Both the position numbers and the translations under genes were made by a program. Source: Mediterranea massiliensis (GTDB lineage: Bacteria; Bacteroidota; Bacteroidia; Bacteroidales; Bacteroidaceae). Taken from it: a stretch of DNA of 64,000 bases. Under the pieces are notes generated by a model, which did no database searches, had not been told where the DNA came from, and saw only the letters and a list, made by a program, of their open reading frames with translations. The stretch is from assembly GCF_900128475.1 (NCBI RefSeq), contig NZ_LT635835.1, positions 122,899-186,898 on the forward strand, given 5' to 3'. Of this stretch, positions 35,204-43,258 are shown piece after piece. Numbering within the stretch: the stretch's first letter is position 1; the number at the start of each line of letters is the position of its first letter.

Positions 35204-35413
35204 ATCGATAACGTCAAGGGATAACGGACCGGTTATTTCGGTTGCGTCTTTACCGTCATACAGATAGACGAAAGGATAACCGGTACAGGAGTCCCCCGGA
35301 AACTTGAACACATAGGCTTCCTGGCCTTCATAAATACCAAGGTATTCGAAGGTGTCACCGTATTGCTCAATAAGTACACGGGCCTCGTTCTTTACTTGTT
35401 CCGGTATATTCAT
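35165..35413 (-). CDS. Candidate immunity protein for the MuF toxin
   Basis: An 82-residue acidic protein (MNIPEQVKNEARVLIEQYG; FKFPGDSCTGYPFVYLYDG; SCIENIEEGDIE) on the opposite strand from the late operon, converging on the toxin gene with a 39-bp overlap. A -7 match (TAACTTTG, 35447-35454) lies just upstream, so it could be expressed in the lysogen when the late operon is silent. An upstream in-frame ATG at 35449 was rejected because the start MNIPEQ looks natural. No family is recognised; the immunity role is inferred from position, strand, size and acidity. Confidence 0.6.
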   Translation of the reverse strand: MNIPEQVKNEARVLIEQYGDTFEYLGIYEGQEAYVFKFPGDSCTGYPFVYLYDGKDATEITGPLSLDVIDSCIENIEEGDIE

Positions 35414-35446
35414 AACGCATAAAAGGCATATTGGAAGCCTCGGTTG

Positions 35447-35454
35447 CAAAGTTA
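35447..35454 (-). promoter_or_regulatory. Candidate independent promoter of the immunity gene
   Basis: TAACTTTG on the minus strand matches TAnnTTTG. It would start RNA about 27 bp upstream of the MNIPEQ start and transcribe only the immunity gene, against the late operon. The -33 element is unclear. Confidence 0.4.
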
Positions 35455-35475
35455 TAAATTATTCTTGAATTACTG

Positions 35476-36105
35476 ATGATTATGGACATAAAAGATTTTA
35501 CGGAAATGATAAAGCGGAAACGTGACAGGCTGGACAGTATGATGCGCCGCAAAATGCCAGTCATGGTAGGACGAATGGCCAAAGACCATTTTCAGGATAA
35601 CTTCCGGCAGGGTGGATTTGTCAATGGCGGTCTTCACCCTTGGCCCAAAGCCAAACGGCTGTCCTCGGGAGGTTCCGATGCCGCCAGCAATTATGGAACG
35701 CTGCTCTCCGGCAGGAAACATCTGTTCAAATCGGTCGGATATACACCTGCAGACTACCGGGTAAGGGTATTCAACGAGGTGGTCTATGCACCCATCAACA
35801 ACTGGGGCGGGGAAATCGATGTCACCGTCACAGACCGCATGAGGCGCTTTGCATGGGCCAAGTTCTACAAGGCTTCGGGAAAAAGAAAAAAAACCGGCAC
35901 AGGGCAAAAGAAACGCGTCAAACGACGTTCCAAGCCGAAGGAACTGAATCCGCAGGCACAGTTCTGGAGGAACATGGCGCTTACCCAAAAAAAGAAACTG
36001 CACATCCGCATCCCGCAGCGCCAGTTCATGGGCGAAAGCGAAGAATTGAACCGGCGTATCCGGGAAAAGGTGGACCAGGAAATTACCAACATTTTAAACC
36101 AATAA
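35476..36105 (+). CDS. Mu gpG-like virion morphogenesis protein
   Basis: 209 residues with a gpG pattern: DFTEMIKRKRDRLDSMM; HFQDNFRQGGFVNGG; HPWPKAKR; LLSGRKHLFKSVGYTP; and a long basic middle (KRKKTGTGQKKRVKRRSK). In Mu this is a tail-completion or head-tail joining protein. It starts 272 bp after the MuF stop, with the immunity gene between them, and precedes the tail-completion gene by 4 bp. Confidence 0.82.
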   Translation: MIMDIKDFTEMIKRKRDRLDSMMRRKMPVMVGRMAKDHFQDNFRQGGFVNGGLHPWPKAKRLSSGGSDAASNYGTLLSGRKHLFKSVGYTPADYRVRVFNEVVYAPINNWGGEIDVTVTDRMRRFAWAKFYKASGKRKKTGTGQKKRVKRRSKPKELNPQAQFWRNMALTQKKKLHIRIPQRQFMGESEELNRRIREKVDQEITNILNQ

Positions 36106-36109
36106 CGAT

Positions 36110-36571
36110 ATGGACGAAATTTTTATCGCAATCATGGAACAGATTGCACAGGAAATGCCGGAACTCTCTCTCATCGACGAGGACTACGGACAATTGGAAA
36201 TGGGAGCAGAAGAAGACCAGTACCCGGTCACTTTCCCTTGTGTATTAATCGGAAATACAAACTCCGACTGGCACGACCTCGGATACGGGGCACAGAAAAG
36301 CGAATCCGCACTGACCGTCCGGCTGGCCATCGATTGTTACGACGATACAAGCTACGCATCCGGCACGTATGACAAGGTGAGGGAAAGGCAGCAGCTGGCC
36401 AAGAAATTATACAAGTCGCTGCAGTGTCTGCAATGCACGGACAACGCTTCGCCGCTGGTACGCGAGAAAAGCCGTTCGTATGCCATGCCGCATTACATCA
36501 AGGTCTATGAAATGACGTTCTCATTCACACTGCACGATGAATCGGCCATGCCGTCATCTTATGGGGAATAG
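36110..36571 (+). CDS. Tail-completion / tail-terminator protein
   Basis: A 153-residue protein (IMEQIAQEMPELSLIDEDYG; FPCVLIGNTNSDWHDLGYG; LTVRLAIDCYDDTSYASG) resembling gp37-type tail terminators that cap the tube. It is last in the rightward late operon and its end overlaps the convergent 89-residue gene by 18 bp. The call rests on order and moderate motif likeness. Confidence 0.7.
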   Translation: MDEIFIAIMEQIAQEMPELSLIDEDYGQLEMGAEEDQYPVTFPCVLIGNTNSDWHDLGYGAQKSESALTVRLAIDCYDDTSYASGTYDKVRERQQLAKKLYKSLQCLQCTDNASPLVREKSRSYAMPHYIKVYEMTFSFTLHDESAMPSSYGE

Positions 36572-36823
36572 TTCCAGCTGGGCGGCAGTCAGACGGGGGG
36601 CTTTCACCTTGGGAACAGGCTTCAGATTGTAGTCTGTTCCCTCACGTGATTTCCGGCGGATGATGGTCATGATACGTTCCTCGGATATAAAGAATTCGCG
36701 CTCCGACAACACTTTTAAAGCATCGTCGAACCGCAACCGCTGTATTTCTGTCCAATAGTAGTAACGACGGCATAGTGCCTCGTCACGCAGCTTGATCAGT
36801 TCTTTATCCCGTCCTTTGCCCAT
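36554..36823 (-). CDS. Small regulator candidate (middle gene?)
   Basis: An 89-residue basic protein with a helix-turn-helix-like stretch (LRFDDALKVLSEREFFISEERIMTIIRR) and a polar C-terminal tail. It is separated from the early genes by a strong hairpin terminator (36875-36907) and has its own -7 match (TATTTTTG, 36841-36848). That isolation fits a middle-class activator such as Mor or C of Mu, but there is no clear sequence match. The N-terminal layout parallels the helix-turn-helix protein at 5577-5825. Confidence 0.6.
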   Translation of the reverse strand: MGKGRDKELIKLRDEALCRRYYYWTEIQRLRFDDALKVLSEREFFISEERIMTIIRRKSREGTDYNLKPVPKVKAPRLTAAQLELFPIR

Positions 36824-36840
36824 ACATTTTATTTCTCTTA

Positions 36841-36848
36841 CAAAAATA
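36841..36848 (-). promoter_or_regulatory. Candidate promoter of the 89-residue regulator
   Basis: TATTTTTG (minus strand) fits TAnnTTTG and lies 17 bp upstream of the start codon, downstream of the hairpin at 36875-36907. The nearest -33 candidate (CAAA on the plus strand at 36873-36876) has a 24-bp spacer, longer than usual. Confidence 0.4.
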
Positions 36849-36874
36849 ACTGATTTCCATCTATTTTAAGAACA

Positions 36875-36907
36875 AAAGCGCCGCAATTATAACAACTGCG
36901 GCGCTTT
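36875..36907 (-). terminator. Hairpin terminator ending the early operon
   Basis: Arms AAAGCGCCGCA (36875-36885) and TGCGGCGCTTT (36897-36907) form an 11-bp stem around an 11-nt loop. On the minus strand the second arm ends in a TTTT run. It lies just past the DUF3164 gene and separates it from the 89-residue gene. Confidence 0.65.
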
Positions 36908-36933
36908 CTGTTTATAGGGTTAACGGGTTTCGG

Positions 36934-37596
36934 CTACAAACGGCAGAAACTGGGTTCAATGCGGGTCCATACGCCGTTTTCAGGGTTGCGGCGGCTGAAG
37001 TAGTAGTTGGTGGCATTGCGCTGCACTACATTAGCTTCCTTGAACAGGCGCATGATGTCTGCATACTCTTCATCGAACTTATCTTCCAGTTCATACAGCT
37101 TTGAAATGCTCTTGTAGTCCAGGTCGCCCATCTTGTTGCGCTCCAGCAGGGTCATGGCCATCTGATACATCGGATCATCAGAACCTTTCTCGCTGTTCTG
37201 CATGTAGCGCTTCAAATAGTCAATCAGACGGTCGGCTGCCATGTCGGCTCGTTCATCGAAGCCTTTCACCTTGTTGCTTTTCACTTCCAGACGGAAGTCT
37301 CCGTCCGTAATGGTATAGCTGCGCTGTTCGTCGCTTTTCACCTGGCCGTATTCCTTCATCACCTTGGTAAAGGCATCGGCTTCTTTTTCCAGCCATCCGC
37401 GGAACCCGGTCACGGCATTCACCATCTCAAGAACGTTGGTCTTTACTTCGTGCATAAACTCACCGCGTAATGCCTCGTAAGTTTCACGACGGGCGATGCG
37501 GTCTTCTTTCTCTTCTTGCTGCAGCTGGGCCATGAGGGCTGCTCGCTGTTCTTTACTCAGGGACTTGATGTCCACACTTTGATTGTTCTTTTCCAT
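36934..37596 (-). CDS. DUF3164 protein of the early region
   Basis: A 220-residue protein, with a helical and charged N-terminal half (LMAQLQQEEKEDRIARRETY), then VTGFRGWLEKEADAF and SYTITDGDFRLEVKSNKVKGF, matching DUF3164, which is common beside Mu-like transposition genes. It ends with NATNYYFSRRNPENGVW. In related phages it may act in host takeover or replication; the exact role is unknown. It is the last gene before the operon terminator. Confidence 0.8.
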   Translation of the reverse strand: MEKNNQSVDIKSLSKEQRAALMAQLQQEEKEDRIARRETYEALRGEFMHEVKTNVLEMVNAVTGFRGWLEKEADAFTKVMKEYGQVKSDEQRSYTITDGDFRLEVKSNKVKGFDERADMAADRLIDYLKRYMQNSEKGSDDPMYQMAMTLLERNKMGDLDYKSISKLYELEDKFDEEYADIMRLFKEANVVQRNATNYYFSRRNPENGVWTRIEPSFCRL

Positions 37597-37614
37597 TTTA
37601 AATCATTTTAGTTG

Positions 37615-37836
37615 TTAATCAGCTATTACTTTGTCATCCTTCAGCAGCAAAGCGAATGTCCTGTCTCTTTCTGCTTTGGTTTCAAACTTCTTGTATGTCT
37701 TCCAGCCACCGTTTATGCCGGTACACATCTTTATCCTCGGGCCTGGATAATCATCCTTTCGTATTATACAGAACCCCGCTTTTATCAGCTTGTCTTGGTC
37801 ATCTATCCTCATAATCATCCTGCTTTTCCGGTTCAT
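37615..37836 (-). CDS. Small early-region protein
   Basis: A 73-residue protein (MNRKSRMIMRIDDQDKLIKA; FCIIRKDDYPGPRIKMC; RTFALLLKDDKVIAD). It overlaps the following 61-residue gene at 37799-37836. It contains no diagnostic motif. Close packing in the early operon, without gaps, supports it being a real gene. Confidence 0.55.
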   Translation of the reverse strand: MNRKSRMIMRIDDQDKLIKAGFCIIRKDDYPGPRIKMCTGINGGWKTYKKFETKAERDRTFALLLKDDKVIAD

Positions 37837-37984
37837 CGTCTATCAGCATGGCCTCCCCATTGGCATACGCCCAGTCGGCCAGTTCGTTGAAAAACTCCGC
37901 TGCATCCTGGTTCTCCATATCGGATGTCGTAAGGGTCACGTCTTTTCTTATGCGCTCAAGCGCTTCATGTGCTTTTTTATCCAT
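37799..37984 (-). CDS. Small early-region protein
   Basis: A 61-residue acidic, helical protein (MDKKAHEALERIRKDVTLTT; ADWAYANGEAMLIDDEPEK). It sits 6 bp after the gp16-like gene and overlaps the next gene by 38 bp in another frame. No family is recognised; the operon position supports coding. Confidence 0.5.
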   Translation of the reverse strand: MDKKAHEALERIRKDVTLTTSDMENQDAAEFFNELADWAYANGEAMLIDDEPEKQDDYEDR

Positions 37985-37990
37985 ATTGCT

Positions 37991-38413
37991 CTATTTATCG
38001 GTTAAACCTCCTTTTCGTTGGATAGCCCGCAGTTTGATGGCCAGTTGTTCCAGCTCGGCTGTACTAACCTGAACAAAGGGCTTGCCGGCTATCCGGGGGT
38101 TGTTGCAGAATTCGTTCACCCGGTTCCAGTCGGTGGTGTCTATACCCAACTGTTGCATCAGCTTCAGGCAGACGCTGCGTTTCCGTCGCAGTTCCTCGCG
38201 AAGTTTCTGCCGCCATTCGTCTTGTCCGCTCAGTTTCTCCAGAGCAGTACAACAAACTTCATACTCCTTGGCCGTCATTTCCTTCAGACTGTCTGTCCGG
38301 TTCCACGTGTACTGCAGCACGATTTGTTTTTTGAATTCCTCCCGATCGCCCTGATAAGGCAGTTTGTTGAACAATGCATAGAACCGGGCGAAATTGGTTA
38401 CTTCCTGTGCCAT
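37991..38413 (-). CDS. Mu gp16-like protein (DUF1018)
   Basis: 140 residues matching Mu gp16: MAQEVTNFARFYALFNKLPY; QIVLQYTWNRTDSLKEMTAK; LEKLSGQDEWRQKLREELRR; RVNEFCNNPRIAGKPFVQVS. In Mu this family lies between the transposition and regulatory genes, and its role is unclear. Its position here, between the 77-residue gene and two small genes, is comparable. Confidence 0.85.
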   Translation of the reverse strand: MAQEVTNFARFYALFNKLPYQGDREEFKKQIVLQYTWNRTDSLKEMTAKEYEVCCTALEKLSGQDEWRQKLREELRRKRSVCLKLMQQLGIDTTDWNRVNEFCNNPRIAGKPFVQVSTAELEQLAIKLRAIQRKGGLTDK

Positions 38414-38414
38414 A

Positions 38415-38648
38415 TCATCCTTTCACTTTTTTCTCCACTGAAAGAATTGCCAAACTTATCATCATAAGTTTTACAGACTGGCTGTCCTCTTCAAACAAAT
38501 CAATATCCGCAACCACAGGCTCACCGCTCATGGTGTTCCATATTTGCTCTACCTCTTTCGTCTTCTTTTGATTCATCAAAAAGAGATACGCGTCATACTC
38601 GGAACGGTCAAATTCAAATACGACCTGAACTTTCTGTTTTTCTTCCAT
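38415..38648 (-). CDS. Small acidic early-region protein
   Basis: A 77-residue acidic protein (MEEKQKVQVVFEFDRSEYD; VADIDLFEEDSQSVKLMMIS). It stops 2 bp before the gp16-like start. It has a predicted beta-alpha pattern at its start but no diagnostic motif. Function unknown. Confidence 0.5.
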   Translation of the reverse strand: MEEKQKVQVVFEFDRSEYDAYLFLMNQKKTKEVEQIWNTMSGEPVVADIDLFEEDSQSVKLMMISLAILSVEKKVKG

Positions 38649-38666
38649 ACATTCACTATTAAAAGG

Positions 38667-39140
38667 TTATTCAAACAATACTTTAATGCCACACGAACTG
38701 GCTACGTCAAGCTCCAGTTTGGCTCCCTTGCTCAGTTCCCAGTCCTTCAGCATGTAGATATAGTCACAAGCCAGCAACAGGGCAATGTCGGCCCGCATGT
38801 GGGCTCTCCAATGAGCTTCATCCGGCAATCCGTTCCTGAAAGGGTTTACAGGATCATAGCCTTGTGCCATCAGTTTCTCCTCGGCACGGCTGAAGGCTTC
38901 CTTGCGCTCATTCATATCATAGTGCGCGATGGCTCCGCTGATGTACACTTTCCCGGCACCGGTCGCTTCACCACGTTGAAAAGCCTTGTGTCGTTCCCAC
39001 CGTTCCGGAACCACCACACTGTAGTTGCACGATTGGCAGCAGCAGCCTTCTTCTTTCACCGGGAACGGATTGTATCCGTAGCCCTCATACTCTTTGCCGC
39101 AGATGCAGCACACTTTCTTTTCTTCTTTCTTTTCCATCAC
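38667..39140 (-). CDS. Zinc-ribbon / DUF4406 nucleotide-processing-like protein
   Basis: 157 residues. The N-terminal 45 carry cysteine pairs (CCICGKEY and CCCQSCNYS), a possible zinc ribbon. The C-terminal 95 resemble DUF4406, a relative of nucleoside 2-deoxyribosyltransferases (VYISGAIAHYDMNERKEAF; DPVNPFRNGLPDEAHWRAHM; ADIALLLACDYIYML). The latter family acts on nucleosides or nucleotides. Linked to the dCMP-type enzyme at 4.9 kb it hints at phage nucleotide metabolism, but this is inference. It overlaps the upstream gene by 4 bp. Confidence 0.7.
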   Translation of the reverse strand: MMEKKEEKKVCCICGKEYEGYGYNPFPVKEEGCCCQSCNYSVVVPERWERHKAFQRGEATGAGKVYISGAIAHYDMNERKEAFSRAEEKLMAQGYDPVNPFRNGLPDEAHWRAHMRADIALLLACDYIYMLKDWELSKGAKLELDVASSCGIKVLFE

Positions 39141-39358
39141 TTCAAATCTTTAATGTTTATTTGGCAGGACGGATGCCATACCTGAATATTCCGAGCAAAC
39201 ATCACATCCCTGGTTTCTATCACTACGTGTCCCTTTGTCTTGGCCCTGCGCAGACGGAGGTCGCTTTGTATGTTACGTTCTACCCAATCGTCCACCACGG
39301 CCTCCGCTTCCTGTTCTTTCAGGAGTATCTGGTACAGCTTATTCTCCCATTCCATCAT
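39137..39358 (-). CDS. Small early-region protein
   Basis: A 73-residue protein (MEWENKLYQILLKEQEAEAV; WVERNIQSDLRLRRAKTKGH; VWHPSCQINIKDLK). It overlaps the ATPase gene by 20 bp and the DUF4406 gene by 4 bp, so it is part of the operon. It has a helical start and a basic middle. No family recognised. Confidence 0.5.
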   Translation of the reverse strand: MMEWENKLYQILLKEQEAEAVVDDWVERNIQSDLRLRRAKTKGHVVIETRDVMFARNIQVWHPSCQINIKDLK

Positions 39359-40001
39359 TCAAATAATCCTCCATATTATCGTCCTTCAATGTTTTGGCAG
39401 CACCTTCTTCCCATATCACGTAGGGCTCACCGGGCCGCTCCATAAAGCGGCTTTTGCACCAGGCTTTGAAACAGCTTACCATGATTTTCACATCGGCGTC
39501 ATATTCCACCTTGCGGGCGCTTCTACCTGCCGGATGAAGCCCCTCGGCATGGCTGATGAAGATAAACAGTTTCTTGGGATGACGTTCCTTGAACTCCTTG
39601 TAGGTTTTGTAGTTCAAGCCGCTGTATTGGAAGCTGTCGATAATCACGATTCCGGGACTGCCTCTGCGCCGTAACCGTTCCTCCAATTGCTCCATCGGTT
39701 CCCGGTCAAGGATAATCAGCTTCTTTTTCACTTCACCCATCTTGTGCCGTTTCAGGCTCATCTGGAACGACAAACCGGTACTTTCTTCCAAACTGTCATA
39801 AATTACGCGTCCGAAGCTACACAGGTACTTGGCCAGCTGCATCACAAAGCTGCTCTTACCGTTTCCGCTGGCTCCCCAAATAATCCACACGCCGCTCTTG
39901 GCCGGGTTGCCTATCGAGGTTTGCCAGTCCCCGGAAAACTCGAACCGGGGAATCTTCATGTTCAGCACCTCACCGGGACTGTAGGCTCTCTTCAGTTTCA
40001 C
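39339..40001 (-). CDS. RecA/AAA-like ATPase
   Basis: 220 residues with Walker A (WGASGNGKSS, about residues 34-43) and Walker B (IVIIDSF, about 118-124), plus LFIFISHAEG (sensor-like). The overall size suits a RecA-like or DnaB-helper ATPase that phages use in replication or transposition. It overlaps the preceding 85-residue gene by 32 bp. It is distinct from the MuB-type ATPase farther upstream, so the operon has two ATPases. Confidence 0.75.
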   Translation of the reverse strand: MKLKRAYSPGEVLNMKIPRFEFSGDWQTSIGNPAKSGVWIIWGASGNGKSSFVMQLAKYLCSFGRVIYDSLEESTGLSFQMSLKRHKMGEVKKKLIILDREPMEQLEERLRRRGSPGIVIIDSFQYSGLNYKTYKEFKERHPKKLFIFISHAEGLHPAGRSARKVEYDADVKIMVSCFKAWCKSRFMERPGEPYVIWEEGAAKTLKDDNMEDYLNDGMGE

Positions 40002-40227
40002 GGTTACCTCCTTTCAATTCTTCAATAAGAGCATCAGCATAGTCCACAGCAAGTCTGGCAACTTGTTTTATAGACATTATACCTGATGAATTGCTTCTTA
40101 CTACCGGAAGCATGCTTTTGGCAATTTCATATCTGCGCTGTTCCCAGTCTATCTCATTCGCTTTTCTCATCTCGCGATGGATACCGATAACAGCATCCAT
40201 CGCTTGCATTTCTATCTTGCTTATCAT
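39970..40227 (-). CDS. Small helical early-region protein
   Basis: An 85-residue protein (MISKIEMQAMDAVIGIHREM; RSNSSGIMSIKQVARLAVDY). It lies between the two ATPase genes, overlapping the MuB-like gene by 4 bp. It is helical and contains no diagnostic motif; a partner of one of the ATPases is possible. Confidence 0.55.
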   Translation of the reverse strand: MISKIEMQAMDAVIGIHREMRKANEIDWEQRRYEIAKSMLPVVRSNSSGIMSIKQVARLAVDYADALIEELKGGNRETEESLQSR

Positions 40228-41105
40228 GCCTGCATCCTCCTTAATTTTTCGATTTCGGTATATACGCGCCGCAAGCCGCCTCCGGTGCTATGAACAATCT
40301 TGGCAATGTCGGCACCGTCCGGGGCATTGATTTTTGCGACGATGGCAGCCTGTGCCTTCAGAAACTTTTCGCGTTCCTGCGCATCGTCCGGGGTCACCTT
40401 GCTGTAGGAGTCACCGTAGCGGCTCAACATTTCGGTATAGCCCACCTTCTTGCCTTCGATGGCGCGGTTGATCTTCTCCTTTAATCCGTCGGCACCCATC
40501 ATATACCAGGCACAGCAGCGTTCCGTAGCGTTCCAAAGCGCCTTTAACTCCAGGAAGGCTTCATACTGCAGGTCCCCGGCTTCATCCAGGATAACCAGGG
40601 GCGTATCAATCGTGCGCAGGTAGGCCACCAGATCCTCATACACGTCGCTATAGCGTCCGTTGCTGGTCACACCGAATTCCTTGGCAATGTAGCGTATCAG
40701 CTTCAGTTTGGTCTTCACCTGGCTGCAGTCCACATATACGGCGTGCTTGTGCTGCTTCACGTAAGCTTTCGCTGTAAAGGTCTTGCCGATATTGGGCATA
40801 TCGCACAGGATGGCACTCAGCCCGCTTCCCTGGCACACTTCCAGCTGCTTGCTCACAAACACGTAGGTCGGGGTCTGTGCTGCCAGCCAAGGTATTTCTG
40901 TACGCAGTTGCACGCCTAATCTTCGGGCTATACCTACCCAGTTGGCATCACTGACCTGCTTTTCATAATTGCCCCGCTTGATGGCATTGTAAACGCTGGG
41001 GGCTATGCCCAGTGCCGTGGCATGGCGGTTGTCACTGGGATAATTTTCACGGTCGGCGGCTATCGCTGCCACAATACGTTGCTTTACTTCATTTGTTATT
41101 TCCAT
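40224..41105 (-). CDS. MuB-type transposition ATPase
   Basis: 293 residues. An N-terminal helix-turn-helix-like part (NRHATALGIAPSVYNAIKRG) precedes an AAA+ ATPase with Walker A (CDMPNIGKTFTAKAY) and Walker B (PLVILDEAGDL). C-terminal helices (IAKIVHSTGGGLRRVYTEIE) match MuB-type proteins, which bind target DNA and activate the transposase. It follows the transposase by 36 bp, as in Mu. Confidence 0.93.
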   Translation of the reverse strand: MEITNEVKQRIVAAIAADRENYPSDNRHATALGIAPSVYNAIKRGNYEKQVSDANWVGIARRLGVQLRTEIPWLAAQTPTYVFVSKQLEVCQGSGLSAILCDMPNIGKTFTAKAYVKQHKHAVYVDCSQVKTKLKLIRYIAKEFGVTSNGRYSDVYEDLVAYLRTIDTPLVILDEAGDLQYEAFLELKALWNATERCCAWYMMGADGLKEKINRAIEGKKVGYTEMLSRYGDSYSKVTPDDAQEREKFLKAQAAIVAKINAPDGADIAKIVHSTGGGLRRVYTEIEKLRRMQA

Positions 41106-41141
41106 TTGAATGCTGTTTTAAATTCGTTCTAACGTCGTTAA

Positions 41142-43247
41142 TTATATCTTGGCTACTGCATCATGCTCGAAGGCACTGATGTCCATATAGGCTGAGTAAT
41201 CTTCTTCCTCGGCTTGTGCAGGAAGGGGAACGGCTTCCGCCTGTACCTCTGTTATCAGCTTTGCTTCCTCTTTGGCAAGGATGCCCACACGCTTGATCTT
41301 GCCGTCCTTCATCATCTTGTCGAATTGAGCTACATACTTGGACTGTTCGGTATAGGCTGCCTTGTCGTACTCGGTCTGCTCGGCTGTATTCTCATTGTAA
41401 CGGGCTACGGGCTTGCAGGTGGCGATATATCGTCCGTTCTGGTAGATATATACCTCGTTGATGGTTCCGTCGGCATCGGGCAGATAATAGGCATCTACCT
41501 TGTAGTTCCTCGGCTCCAGCTTTTCGATGATTTCCGGGCTGGGCAGTCCGTATTGGTTGTACATCACCGTGCAGTAGGTGTTCTGCCGGATGGTTGTTTC
41601 GGTGTGCTGTCCGATGAACCGGTAAAGAACGGCCTTGTCCCAAGGTGCAAGGTTCGGGTTCTGATGGGCGCAAAGCACATCCCAACGGCTCATGCCCGGA
41701 TAGCGCTTTTGGTTGGGGTGAGGCTGTGCGTTGAAGGTCTCAATGGCGCGTATATCATCGGCTACCAATTCTTCATAACTATAGGTCTTCACCTTGTAGG
41801 TGTTGTTCTTTTCGTCATACACCTTTTCTTCCTTCGGGCGGTTGGCCTCCAGCTTGGCATACCATCGGCCGATACCTACCTGCGTGCGTTTCTCCACACC
41901 GTATTTCTTTTCGCGGTTCTTGTGCTCGGCACGTTTTTCACGCGAGTTCCCGGGGTTACACCAGCGGATCAGGGGGAAGACGGTACCGGCTTGCATCAAT
42001 CCGTCGGCAAAGTCGCTTACCAGGTGGTGTTCCACTTCTAACTCGGCGGGGATATACATGCCGTTCCGGTCCAGGGTCTGGAACATGTTTCGCATGCAGT
42101 CTAAAAATAACTCGGTAGTCTTGTACCGGTTGTAGGCATATCCCACCACAGCACCGCTCACCACATCGTAGGCATAATAGGCTTTCACTCGGTTGCCATC
42201 CTTCATTGGGCGCGGCAGGTCGCGGTCGTCAAGAGAAACCTTACTCAAGGAATATTCACCGATGCTGCGCAGATGATAAGGACGGTAGGCATTGTTGAAA
42301 TCCCATTGGCTCATGTGCAGCTTACCGCGAAGGGCCTTGTTCTTGGGGTTGTTCAGGTAGTTGGCTACTGTGGCCGGGCTCAATACCAGCGGATTTCCAT
42401 CCTTGTCGGTAAAGTCTGCCGGATTCAACACCTCGCCGGTTTCGGGGTCATATAGCTCCAGTTCTCCTTGCACAAATAGATTGTACTGTTCCCACACGGT
42501 GGTATTGAAGGGCTGCTCCGGTTGGGCATCGATGCTCAGCAGCAGGCGTTCAATGTCATAGGTCACTTTCCGGCGGTTCTGGTTCATGAACTTGCGGCTG
42601 ATAAGGCTTTCATAGCCGTTGGCCTTGAAGTCATTCACACGCTTCTTGAAGCGGTTGGAACTGACAGGCAAGGTATGTCCGAACTCTGCTTGGTAGTAAC
42701 TGATGGCTCCTGCCAGTTCGCCCCAGTTCACCGGCCCGGCCTTCATGGCCTTTCGCATAAACGTGGCATCCTCCATGGCACGCATCACTGCCTCAATTAC
42801 CGAAGCGTTTACCGTATATTCTTGGATGTGTTCCGGTGGCAGTGTATCTCCGTTGTCAAAGCGGAATCGGGTGTAGAACTCCCGGGCTTTCGCATCGATG
42901 TGGTAATGGCTGCCGAGCCAATTTCTTATAACGTCCTCTTTCATGTCTCCGTATTTTAGTTTTATCCTTTCCTGAAACCGCAGTGGCATGGTCGCTATCT
43001 CTACCAGTGCATAGCTTCCAAGCCCCTTGCCGGGTCGCACTACGTTGATTTCTTTCTTGGCCGCTAATTTCTTGTAATTGGGTACCGACAGGATGGGAGC
43101 AAGTTCTTCTTCGGAAAGAGTGGAAGGATGAACGCCTTTCAGCGTGCGGCTTCTGCTGTAGTCAGCCTTCCCGTTCACCATCACCGGTCGGTCGTCGTAG
43201 GTCAGGTCATTGTAGGATATGCACAATATCTTTCCATAATACTCCAT
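41142..43247 (-). CDS. MuA-type DDE transposase
   Basis: 701 residues. N-terminal DNA-binding domains (NDLTYDDRPVMVNGKADYSR; RSRTLKGVHPSTLSEEELA) precede a Mu-type catalytic core with the first Asp in YYAYDVVSGAVVGYAYN, the second in LEVEHHLVSDFADGL, and the Glu-region NSREKRAEHKNREKKYG. The C-terminal beta domain (KLEPRNYKVDAYYLPDADG) matches the mu-C barrel. A helical tail (FDKMMKDGKIKRVGILAKEE) probably contacts MuB. It integrates and replicates the prophage by transposition. Confidence 0.95.
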   Translation of the reverse strand: MEYYGKILCISYNDLTYDDRPVMVNGKADYSRSRTLKGVHPSTLSEEELAPILSVPNYKKLAAKKEINVVRPGKGLGSYALVEIATMPLRFQERIKLKYGDMKEDVIRNWLGSHYHIDAKAREFYTRFRFDNGDTLPPEHIQEYTVNASVIEAVMRAMEDATFMRKAMKAGPVNWGELAGAISYYQAEFGHTLPVSSNRFKKRVNDFKANGYESLISRKFMNQNRRKVTYDIERLLLSIDAQPEQPFNTTVWEQYNLFVQGELELYDPETGEVLNPADFTDKDGNPLVLSPATVANYLNNPKNKALRGKLHMSQWDFNNAYRPYHLRSIGEYSLSKVSLDDRDLPRPMKDGNRVKAYYAYDVVSGAVVGYAYNRYKTTELFLDCMRNMFQTLDRNGMYIPAELEVEHHLVSDFADGLMQAGTVFPLIRWCNPGNSREKRAEHKNREKKYGVEKRTQVGIGRWYAKLEANRPKEEKVYDEKNNTYKVKTYSYEELVADDIRAIETFNAQPHPNQKRYPGMSRWDVLCAHQNPNLAPWDKAVLYRFIGQHTETTIRQNTYCTVMYNQYGLPSPEIIEKLEPRNYKVDAYYLPDADGTINEVYIYQNGRYIATCKPVARYNENTAEQTEYDKAAYTEQSKYVAQFDKMMKDGKIKRVGILAKEEAKLITEVQAEAVPLPAQAEEEDYSAYMDISAFEHDAVAKI

Positions 43248-43258
43248 TTCATTTCTGT

